Assembly (NCBI GenBank): GCA_037974335.1
Contig: CM075731.1
Span: 45,678,206 to 45,742,205 of the forward strand
Direction of reading: 5' to 3'
DNA from: Prionace glauca
Lineage: Eukaryota; Chordata; Chondrichthyes; Carcharhiniformes; Carcharhinidae
Length of the DNA: 64,000 bases
Positions within the stretch are counted from its first letter, which is position 1; every line of letters begins with the position of its first letter. The translations under genes and the position numbers were made by a program. Shown here in pieces: positions 56,166-64,000 of the stretch. The notes under the pieces were generated by a model. The model saw nothing but the letters and a program-made list of their open reading frames with translations. It was not told where the DNA came from and made no database searches.

Positions 56166-56704
56166 GTTAGTAATGAAGATAATTATTTATTTTTAGTGCC
56201 TGATGACAGTGGATAAATAAACAAATGTGTGTAAATTCTCCAGTTGATAATTTAGTCAAATATATTGGGTTTCTTAAAGACTTTACCAGACATCCTTTAT
56301 TATTCTTCTGTCTAATATGCATTCTAAACTCTTTACTTGTTGTCAGTTGTTATCAACATTTCCTTTAGATTTTGGCCGGAATTCTCCATTTCTTGGACAG
56401 GTTACCAGATGAAACATTATGTGAAGTGAAGGTGCTAAATACCTCCAGAAATAGTATTGCCCAACATCAACGCATATTTTGATAACAAATTATAAAGTAC
56501 CATTAATGTTATCCAGACTACTAAACCCTCCTGGATGAAAGAGGAGATGTGATGATGCAAATCAGCAATAGCAGTGGGTAACCTGAAAGGGGAGAATGGG
56601 TATGGACTGGGTAAAATAGACAGTTTGAAAAATCCTTGATTGTATGTTTGATGCTGGCAGGCTTTTCTTTTTAAATACTCACCTGCAATTTATTGTTGTT
56701 TTAG
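56166..56704 (+). other. Intron between distal Ig exons 5 and 6
   Basis: 539 nt; GGCCGGAATTCTCCATTTC near 56373 resembles the repeat phrase in other introns. Nothing else recognised. Confidence 0.45.
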
Positions 56705-56992
56705 AACTTTTAAAGCCTCCTGTCTGTGACATACCACTTAAACCAATGACAATAACCGAAGGAGAGTCATTGAAGCTTAGCTGCCATGTCCATGGGTCTG
56801 AACCAATTAAGATACAATGGTTTAAAGACAGAAAAGAAATTAAGCCATCTGAAAGATTGAACATGACCTACAAGGATGGTACAGCTGCTCTGGAATGTAA
56901 AACATCTACTAAATCAGATAGTGGTGACTACCTCTGTAAAGCTACAAATGAAGCTGGAACTGTCTCTTGCAAAGCCAAGCTAACAGTCCAAG
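56705..56992 (+). CDS. ttn: Distal Ig exon 6 (I79-like, last before N2A)
   Basis: 288 nt. ELLKPPVCDIPLKPMTITEG, LSCHVHGSEPIKIQWFKDRK, YLCKATNEAGTVSC. Extra Cys in PVCDI. It is the last Ig exon before the N2A block, the position of human I79. Donor G|GTATGA. Confidence 0.92.
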
Positions 56993-58613
56993 GTATGAGG
57001 TTGATATGAAATAAATTGGCATTGTGATGTGCATACCATAAGGAGGCTACTAATCATGTTTTGTTAAGTTTATCGAACCCCTTTAGCCTTACTGCATTAA
57101 GAAAAAAATCAGTGGCGCATTGAGATCCATTACTTGAAGCATTGAAACATTGATGTGATCCTCACAGCCATATAGGTGACACTGGATCATTGGACCATTA
57201 ACCAGTTGTTAAGTTTACCATTAGCAGTGTCAAAACCAGGCTTTTTCATTGGCCAAATATGCCTCATGCTGCCAGTAGTAATCTTTGATTAGGCAATAAA
57301 GGTATTCTCGCAGATCTTGCAAGCCACTTGGATCAGGATCCTCTTGCGAAGCTAGACGGAACATTTTTAAAAGGAAGAAAACGTTACTTCATACTTTTGA
57401 ATTCTTAAATCACGTATTTTTTTCTTGCAGTTAAATAGCAAATGCTGTTACATGCTGGTTAACTACATTTCATATCTCACGGACTAAATATATACATATA
57501 ATAATAATATATAAAACTCTAGCTCTGTTTGATACAATACCCTATTATCACTGCTGACTTTTAAATGCTACCAAAAAAAATCTTAATTTGAAGTTTAATT
57601 CCTGATGTCTTTAACCACAATATTAAATTAGTTCAGGTAGTTTTAATTATATAAATATGGTACAAGACTTAAATTGTTCTTAAACAGACAATTAATATGT
57701 TATTTATTGAGGTGTGATTTCAACATGCAGTATGTGCACAAGGACTTTCATAATTTTTCATGGTATCAAAACGATATCTTAGTCTGTAATCATTTTGTTT
57801 CATCTTATTACATAATTTGTACAGGTAATTGGACTTCATGTCTTGCATGAACACATTTCAAAATACTATAAATAACAATCATAGAAATTGGGATTGGGCC
57901 ATACTTGATTAATAAGTATGGAGGCAGCTCTAGCCTGTTTTTTGTTCTTCCACTTAATGTAATGGTAATAAATGGGGACCTAACACTAACACTAACAAAT
58001 GGACTCCCAAATCTGAATTCCTACGTTCCCACATGCATAATGCAAAAGTTACCATGCACAAAAATAGACACATTCTACCTATTTTGCAGTGGTGGATGTA
58101 TTAAAGAAGTGTTTTCAAAGTTGCTAAATAAATATCTTAGCAGTACTTGCACTGAATTGCTAACGTTTGTAATGCATTTCATTCACAACGTCCTGAAGAG
58201 TTTATTCAAAAATCTCTCATCGGTGAGATATATGGGTCAATCATATCAGTTCTCGAAAAAGAGAGGAAAACTGAACCTCTAAGTAACAACAAGAAGATAT
58301 TTAACATAAATTTTGCAGCTGTAGACTTGTTAGCATACTTCTTCAATGTTATAGCATATTGCCAATGTCATGTCAAGGTGGATTTCAACTTTTTTCGCAT
58401 ATTTATTATTTATAATGTACATTTTTGAATGTTTGATGGTAGAATGTTAATTTCCCACTTTTCACAAGAGAAAATTTGCTCAGTTCTACATACACAGATC
58501 AAAATATTTGGAGGAGCATGTTATTCTTGGAAAGGAAGATGTCAGTGATCGGATCCATCAAACAACTTAGGGACTTCACATGCATCTAAGTAACCTATAG
58601 ATTCCAAGACACA

Positions 58614-58960
58614 TTACTTCTCAACAACACAAACTTGAAGAACCACATCTGGCAGTACAATTGTCTCATGAAACTCATAATTGGATGAAGAGATGAAAAC
58701 TTCTTTCACATTATCAATGCAGAATGCTCCATTGGAGATTTTTCACAATCTTTAAAATTTTTAATTCATCCATTTTTATGGTTAGAGTCAGATTTAATAT
58801 CTACTATCAACACCCCAGTCTCAAATGAAAATTATTTTTCATAGACCCTTGGAAGAGATTTCTTAGAAAAAAACCCCATTGCTGTTTCAATGTTATCAGC
58901 TGGAGAGAAGTGTAAATCCTGCTGATGATATCCTAAAATAACTGTAAATGGATTTAAAAC
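58614..58960 (-). pseudogene. Antisense broken exon-like segment, family unknown
   Basis: Read on the minus strand, a pyrimidine-rich tract and CAG (ending at 58961) precede protein-like sequence: first ADNIETAMGFFSKKSLPRVY, later EVFISSSNYEFHETIVLP and a C-terminal VVLQVCVVEK before TAA at 58614. The segment is interrupted by several breaks, so it is not an intact exon. The acceptor-like start suggests a genomic exon copy rather than a cDNA copy. I do not recognise the family; a relic of a host gene or of a mobile element is equally possible. Confidence 0.35.
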
Positions 58961-59082
58961 CTGGCAGGGATAAAGGGCAACATCGGGCTTTCAACAAAGG
59001 CCAGATCATAAATTTTGAGTTAACTGAAAAATTACACGTTTCATTTAACTTGTATTGTTTTCATATCTGACACTTTCTCAAA

Positions 59083-60251
59083 GACACAGAGGTTATTGCA
59101 GAAGGTCAGGGGACATGGAGTTGGGGGTAGGGTGTTAGCGTGGATAGAGGATTGGTTGTCAAATAGGAGGCAGAGAGTGGGGGTCAATGGGTGCTATTCG
59201 GATTGGCGGTTGGTGACTAGTGGGGTGCCCCAGGGGTCGGTGCTGGGGCCTCAGCTATTTACCATTTATATAGATGATCTGGAGGAGGGAACCGAGTGCA
59301 GGGTGTCGAAATTTGCTGATGACACCAAGATTGGGGGAAAGGCAAATTGTGCGGAGGGTGTGGAGAGTCTGCAGAAGGATCTAGATAGGCTGGGCGAATG
59401 GGCCAGGAAATGGCAAATGGAATTTAATGTTGGCAAGTGTGAGGTGGTCCACTTTGGTAGGAGGAATGGTAGGAAGGACTATTACTTACGTGGCGAAAAA
59501 CTGCAGCAGGCGACGGTGCAGAGGGACCTCGGGGTCCTTGTGCATGAGTCGCAAAAACCCAGCTTGCAGGTGCAGCAGGTGGTCAGGAAGGCGAATGGGA
59601 TGCTGGCCTTCATAGCGAAGGGGATTGAATATAAAAGTAGGGAGGTCTTGCTGCAGCTGTATAGGGCATTGGTGAGGCCGCAGCTGGAGTACTGTGTGCA
59701 GTTTTGGGCGCCGCACCTGCGCAAGGATATTTTGGCCCTGGAGGGAGTGCAGAGGAGGTTTACTAGGCTGATACCAGAGTTGAGGGGATTGAGCTATGAG
59801 GAGAGGCTGAATAAACTAGGCTTATACTCGTTAGAGTTTAGAAGAATGAGGGGAGATCTCATTGAGACGTATAAGATGATGAATGGGATGGATAGGATAG
59901 AGGTGGAGAGACTCTTCCCGCTCAAAAAAGACAGTAGGACTAGGGGGCACAGCCTCAAGATAAAGGGGAGGCGGTTTAGAACAGAGTTGAGGAGGAACTT
60001 CTTCACTCAAAGGGTGGTGAATCTCTGGAATTCTCTGCCCGTTGAACTGGTGGAGGCTGCCTCGCTAAATATTTTTAAGAAGCGGGTTGATGGGTTTTTA
60101 ATAAGAGAAGGGATTAAGGGTTATGGGGAGAGGGTGGGAAGGTGGAACTGAGCCACGACAGGTTAGCCATGATCTTATTGAATGGCGGGGCAGGCTCGAA
60201 GGGCTAGATGGCCTACTCCTGCTCCTATTTCTTATGTTCTTATGTTCATAG
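59083..60251 (+). mobile_element. Young CR1-clade LINE, 5'-truncated, open RT C-terminus
   Basis: An uninterrupted frame of about 355 codons to the stop at 60151 covers the second half of the reverse transcriptase and the C-terminal domain: GVPQGSVLGPQLFTIYIDDL, KFADDTKIGG, KWQMEFNVGKCEVVHFGR, YKSREVLLQLYRALVRPQLE, FFTQRVVNLWNSLPVE. The 3' end has GATGGCCTACTCCTGCTCCT and the octamer tail TTATGTTCTTATGTTC. Truncated just before RT motif B. No stop in the surviving part, so young. Confidence 0.88.
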
Positions 60252-60481
60252 TGACATAATGCAAATCAAAATACCTCAATGCAGAGCTGTAGCTGCCCAG
60301 TATTTTGTGCCTTAGCAATCCATATGTGAACTGAAAAAAAATCTTTCATCTGCATCTGACTTAAATCATCCACTAAATGGTAAGGAATTAGATTAAAATT
60401 AAGCACCCTACAACTTGTATATGTAGAAGGTTACAGGAGGAATAACAGGAGATTTTAGTTTAATGTAAATATAGTTTAAAA

Positions 60482-61078
60482 ATTGGCAAGTCATGTTGCA
60501 GCTTTATAGAACCTTAGTTAGGCCGCACTTGGAATATAGTGTTTAATTCTGGTCGCCACACGACCAGAAGGATATGAGACTTTGTAGAGGATACAAAAAA
60601 GTTTTACCAGGATGTTGCCTGGTATGGAGGGCATTAGCAATGAGGAGAGGTTGGAGAAACTAGGTTTGTTTTCAGTGGAACGACAAAGGTTGAGGAGCGA
60701 CCTGATAGAGGCCTACAAGATTATGAGGGGCATGGACAGAGTGGATAGTCAGAAGCTTTTTCCCTGGGTGGGAAAGTCAGTTACTCGGGAGCTTAGGTTT
60801 ATGGTGCGAGGGGCAAGGTTTAAAAGAGATGTGCAAGGCACGTTTTTTACTTAGAGGGTGATGGGTGCCTGGAACTCACCAGTGGAGATTGTGGAAGCAC
60901 CTATGATAGTGAGTTTTAAGGGGTGTCTGGACAAATACATGAATAGAATGGAAATAGAGGGATATGGTCCCCAGAAGGGTAGAGGATTAGTTCAGTTGGG
61001 CAGCATGATCCATGCAGGCTTGGAGACCTGAAGGGCCTGTCCTGTGCTGTAATTTTCTTTGTTCTTTGTTAGTTCTTT
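60482..61078 (+). mobile_element. CR1-clade LINE 3' end, second family, decayed
   Basis: LPGMEGISNEERLEKLGLFS and YKIMRGMDRVDSQKLFPW read in frame at 60612-60854, then stops follow. The 3' end GAAGGGCCTGTCCTGTGCTG and TTTTCTTTGTTCTTTGTT gives a TTTGTTCT-type tail, different from its neighbour. Older than the LINE at 59083. Confidence 0.8.
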
Positions 61079-61546
61079 ATAAATTTTACACCATTATGAT
61101 TGTTGAATAATGACAATCATTTGAAGTAAGCAACAACTGCACTGAACCACAGGGTATAAGATGCAATTCACTGTTCAAACACTACTGCTTCTTTATATTG
61201 CTAGCATAGGTACAATATAGATTCATATAGACTGAATTCAGACTCAGACCTTCCCTAACTACACAACTAAATAAAAGAATTGGGTCTCATTGCTCCTCTG
61301 CAGCCTCAATGCCAACCCTAACTCCAGATTTGCATACACAGACTGAAATCTGCATGGAGGTGAGATCATGTTTGTAGCATAAATGCGCACCAAAATGCTT
61401 GGCCAGACTTTTAAATGTTCAAAAAATATATTTTTTGTATTCATATTATTTACTCCTGGCATATTCAACTTGTTTGCTTGTGAGAATTTTGACGTTGTAA
61501 ACTAAAGCAATGCCATTCAAAATAATTTTAACATGCTCTGGTTTAG

Positions 61547-61636
61547 AAAAAGCTGCAGCAAAGAAAGTCGTTTCTCCATCACAGCCAGACAAGATCTTCT
61601 TCATTGAGAAACCAAAGAGTGTGAAAGTAATAGCAA
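61547..61636 (+). CDS. ttn: N2A exon: first strand of Ig I80
   Basis: 90 nt, phase 1-1, reading EKAAAKKVVSPSQPDKIFFI then EKPKSVKVIA. A short basic/proline linker and the first beta strand of I80. The donor A|GTAAGT at 61637 is a perfect consensus, so this is the chosen end. It joins in frame to 62051 (codon A|AG, Lys). Confidence 0.85.
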
Positions 61637-62050
61637 GTAAGTGCACTTTGGAATACTTCCTCTCGTGCATAATGTTTATTAAAAAGAAACATTTCTGAAT
61701 AATGCAAAACACGTCAAAGCAAAAATGAGCAAGTAATTACAGCGCTACACTATTGACTGTCAATGAGAAGGTATTAGGGTAAATTTTTATCTGAAAGTAG
61801 ATTCACATTTATTCTTCTAGAGAAAATTAATTACTTTTGTTGGGTCACTCAGCAGAAAGAGAACGCAAAACAGGGTTCCGTTACTGTATCATTTAAGCAC
61901 ATAACGTTACGCATCAAGTGAAATGTGAATGCCTTTTTTAAACAAAATAGAACAACATCAAGTTCATAGATGTTTGGTGGGAAAATTATAGAGAGTAGTA
62001 GTTTAAAAGACATTTTCATTGATATTTTTCATTTATATTTTACATTGCAG
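61637..62050 (+). other. Intron inside Ig I80
   Basis: 414 nt of AT-rich sequence; nothing recognised. Acceptor CATTGCAG at 62050. Confidence 0.6.
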
Positions 62051-62333
62051 AGGGTGTAGCAACATTCATTGCAAAGGTTGGTGGTGACCCAATTCCAAAT
62101 GTTAAGTGGATGAAAGGCAAATGGAGACAGATTAACCATGGTGGCCGAGTTATTGTACAGCAAAAGGGACAAGATGCCAAATTGGAAATTAAAGACGTGA
62201 TAAAAACTGATGCTGGACAGTACAGATGTGTCGCGTCTAACAAATTTGGCGAAATTGAAAGCAGCGTAAGTTTGGAAATTGAAGAGAAGAAAGAAGTTAT
62301 TGTTGAAACAGACTTCAGAGCTAAACTGAAGAA
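62051..62333 (+). CDS. ttn: N2A exon: rest of Ig I80 and start of UN2A
   Basis: 283 nt, phase 1 to phase 2. KGVATFIAKVGGDPIPNVKW, YRCVASNKFGEIES, then a charged stretch EEKKEVIVETDFRAKLKK that begins the UN2A segment. Strand B has Ala (TFIAKVGG) instead of Cys. Donor GTAAGT is consensus. The match to the mammalian I80 region is strong (KWMKGKWRQ recalled in both). Confidence 0.93.
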
Positions 62334-62676
62334 GTAAGTATGTTAGATTTGGTGAGATTGTTTAAGGTTCTGATTCAAAATATGAATGAACAAATGATAT
62401 TTAAATGTAGTGTTTGTCATTTTAAAATTACTTTTCCTGATTACCAGAAAAAATAGTGAATGTTCATGAAGTTTAATGAAACAGAATTTTTTTTCAGTCC
62501 AACAGCTTTATTCTCAATTTTTTACTATTTCATTTTGTATGGAAATTGGCAACATAATTTTATAGAAGAACATCATTCACTTTAGTTTTGGTCCAGAGCT
62601 TGTATATTTTATTTAATTTACATTTCATTTACAATGCAGTAATAATGCATTAATATATGTCATTTATTTTGAAAAG
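62334..62676 (+). other. Intron in UN2A
   Basis: 343 nt, AT-rich; the acceptor has little pyrimidine (TTTGAAAAG), which is weak. Confidence 0.55.
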
Positions 62677-62860
62677 AACACCTTCCAAACAAAAGGAAGA
62701 AGAAGTAGACAAGGATATTGACATTGTAGAACTGCTAAGGAATGTTGATCCGAAGGAATATGAAAAGTATGCCCGCATGTATGGCATTACTGATTTCCGC
62801 GGTCTGCTTCAAGCCATTGAACAGCTGAAAGCCAGCAAAGGAGATGAAACTCACAGAGTG
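62677..62860 (+). CDS. ttn: N2A exon: core of UN2A unique segment
   Basis: 184 nt, phase 2 to phase 0. TPSKQKEEEVDKDIDIVELL, NVDPKEYEKYARMYGITDF, RGLLQAIEQLKASKGDETHRV. In mammals UN2A is a signalling hub that binds ankyrin-repeat proteins (CARP family), and the N2A region binds calpain-3. The residue run around KEYEKYARMYGITDFRGLLQA looks almost unchanged from mammals. The end is placed at the consensus donor G|GTGAGT. Confidence 0.92.
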
Positions 62861-62996
62861 GTGAGTTACTTCCTGATCATTTATCTGTGTTAATAATGTG
62901 GTGTGTACTACAGTTTTTATGCAGAATAAAGATCTTACATAATCATTATGCTGTACATTTTTGTAATTGCCTTTAACTCATTGTCACTTTATTAAG

Positions 62997-63083
62997 GAGT
63001 TGGAAGAACATGAACGAGGCCCTGAAGAAGAGGAATTCAATGAACTCATCCAGTATATCCAGCAAAGAATAGAAAAGGTTGAG
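62997..63083 (+). CDS. ttn: N2A exon: C-terminal UN2A helix region
   Basis: 87 nt, phase 0-0. ELEEHERGPEEEEFNELIQY then IQQRIEKVE: an acidic, helix-prone stretch matching the end of mammalian UN2A (EFEELVSFIQQRL from memory). One of the few phase-0 exons, and skippable in frame. Confidence 0.88.
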
Positions 63084-63195
63084 GTAAGATCTGCGCTACA
63101 ACGACTTAATAGTGATCTTGAATTGCATTCTAATATAATGTTAATATTGTTTTGCTTCAAATGACTATTTTGTTAAAAAAAATTGTTCTCTGCAG

Positions 63196-63463
63196 CCTAT
63201 TGAATTAATCAAGGACATTGAAGATCAAGTTGTACGTACAAATGGGGTTGCAGTATTTGAATGCGCAATAAAGATAAACTATCCTGAAATCAAACTTTCC
63301 TGGTACAAAGGAACTGAAAAGTTGGAATCAAATCACAAGTATGAAATTAGTATTGATGGTGACATTCATCGCTTAAAGGTCAAAAACTGTACGCTGCAAG
63401 ATCAAGGCAACTTCCGCATTGTCTGTGGCCCACATATCTCTAGTGCTAAACTGACTGTTGTCG
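63196..63463 (+). CDS. ttn: N2A exon: Ig I81
   Basis: 268 nt, phase 0 to phase 1. PIELIKDIEDQVVRTNGVAV, FECAIKINYPEIKLSWYKGT, IDGDIHRLKVKNC, FRIVCGPHISSAKLTVV. Strongly like mammalian I81 (INYPEIKLSWYKGTEKLE). Confidence 0.93.
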
Positions 63464-63549
63464 GTGAGTACCGTTTGCAGTTTTAATTTTGAATATTCTT
63501 TCCTCTCATTAACTCATCTAACTTATTTGCATTGCACTATGTTTTCCAG

Positions 63550-63810
63550 AACCTATAGTTGAACAGCACCTTGAAAATCTTTCTGGTAAGGAAGGTCACA
63601 TTTGTATCATGGTTTGCCAATTTTCCTTACCAAATCTGAAAACGGAGTGGTTTAGAAATGGTAGAAGAATTGAGGGCCAAGGCAGATATTCCATAGATGT
63701 TGTGGATAAGTTGCAGAAAGTCACTATTAGTGACTTGAAACCAGAAGATCAAGGCCGATTTACTTGCAAGTTTGAAGATCTTGAAACATCTGCTGATCTC
63801 CACGTTGAAG
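63550..63810 (+). CDS. ttn: N2A exon: Ig I82
   Basis: 261 nt, phase 1-1. EPIVEQHLENLSGKEGHICI, MVCQFSLPNLKTEWFRNGRR, RFTCKFEDLETSADLHVEG. Both core cysteines present; shorter than tandem-Ig exons by six codons or more, as typical of the N2A and A-band Igs. Confidence 0.93.
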
Positions 63811-63900
63811 GTTTGTGGTTTAACCAAATGATCGTAACTGAGTTGCACTTAGATTAGTTTTGTGCAAGTGTTATATTGTTTCTGTTCTTGTGTATTGTAG

Positions 63901-64000
63901 CACAACCAATTGAATTTACAAAGACAATTCAGGATATTGTGGTGAAAGAACATGAATCAGCTGTGTTTGAATGTGAAGTGTCCTTTGATGATGCCATTGT
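63901..64000 (+). CDS. ttn: N2A exon: Ig I83 (cut by window end)
   Basis: Starts after TAG at 63900: AQPIEFTKTIQDIVVKEHES, VFECEVSFDDAIV to the window edge. Matches the last N2A Ig before PEVK. Only about one third is in view. Confidence 0.9.

Larger units (their letters stand above)
56993..61546 (+). other. 4.55-kb intron before N2A with two LINEs
   Basis: 57000-58580 is AT-rich without recognised features. An antisense exon-like segment lies at 58614-58960. LINE copies occupy 59083-60251 and 60482-61078. 61080-61546 is plain DNA leading to the I80 acceptor. Confidence 0.6.
1..64000 (+). other. ttn: Titin gene, N2B exon to N2A element
   Basis: Titin is the giant sarcomeric filament protein that spans Z-disc to M-band; this part forms the extensible I-band spring. 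Seen here: a very long exon with unique sequence flanked by Ig domains (N2B layout), 63 Ig domains in separate exons, then a block whose residues match the N2A element of vertebrate titins as I remember them (for example NVDPKEYEKYARMYGITDF). Introns are GT-AG, nearly all phase 1. Ig domains fall into six classes that recur in order: A (KKLEP..LLK.GD, GTPEIKVTWYK), B (EVVK, GTAPFDVLWYKDNKQIR), C (KKIEN, WMKDKDDV), D (EPANIIEKAE, GTPELKVKWFK), E (D/E-R/Q-x-x-x-P-x-F, SGSLPMSVSWYK), F (LGSTVQF, GTPPLSIKWLK). The identity is very secure; the exact human-style Ig numbers are not. Confidence 0.97.

Noticed and set aside
57905-58282. 125-codon plus-strand ORF in the intron before N2A
   Set aside because: Composition is typical of AT-rich chance frames, no domain or splice context, and no protein-like periodicity was seen.
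1-64000. CRISPR array, bacterial operon, tRNA/rRNA genes or endogenous retrovirus
   Set aside because: The regular repeats are Ig exons with GT-AG introns in a vertebrate gene; no direct-repeat/spacer array, no RNA gene and no gag/pol/env or LTR pattern was seen. tRNA-like sequence occurs only in SINE heads.

Overview
The window is the middle I-band part of a vertebrate titin gene (TTN), read on the + strand. It runs from inside the large N2B exon, through the middle tandem-Ig segment, into the N2A element just before the PEVK segment. The host is most likely a cartilaginous fish, probably a shark. The introns carry tRNA-derived SINEs of the HE1 kind and CR1-clade LINEs with short octamer tails, a mixture typical of elasmobranchs; gar- or sturgeon-like fish are not excluded.

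Layout. 1-3494 is an N2B-type exon: end of an Ig, an Ig, about 900 residues of unique sequence with internal repeats, and an Ig. 4444-4722 is a single-Ig exon and 6313-6876 a two-Ig exon. 10375-53123 holds 54 single-Ig exons in nine successive six-domain super-repeats, lettered A to F here and numbered SR1 to SR9. 53228-56992 holds six further single-Ig exons. 61547-64000 is N2A: I80 split over two exons, the unique UN2A segment, I81, I82 and the start of I83. That makes 63 Ig domains between N2B and I80.

Nearly all tandem-Ig exons are phase 1-1 with class-specific lengths: A 282 nt, B, C, D and F 279 nt, E 288 nt. Any of them can therefore be skipped without a frame change, which fits the known use of this region as a splice-tunable spring. 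A recent tandem duplication of about 9.4 kb copied twelve exons (C of SR4 to B of SR6 gave C of SR6 to B of SR8). Exon B of SR6 looks chimeric, as if it were the crossover point.

Introns hold LINE and SINE copies, some nested, and a foldback element with a perfect 53-bp inverted repeat. Two short stretches on the minus strand read like protein: a possible membrane-protein last exon at 5945-6241 and a broken exon-like segment at 58614-58960. No RNA genes, CRISPR arrays or endogenous retroviruses were recognised. Splice sites were read by eye and paralogue comparisons were made by eye from translations; no database search was possible.
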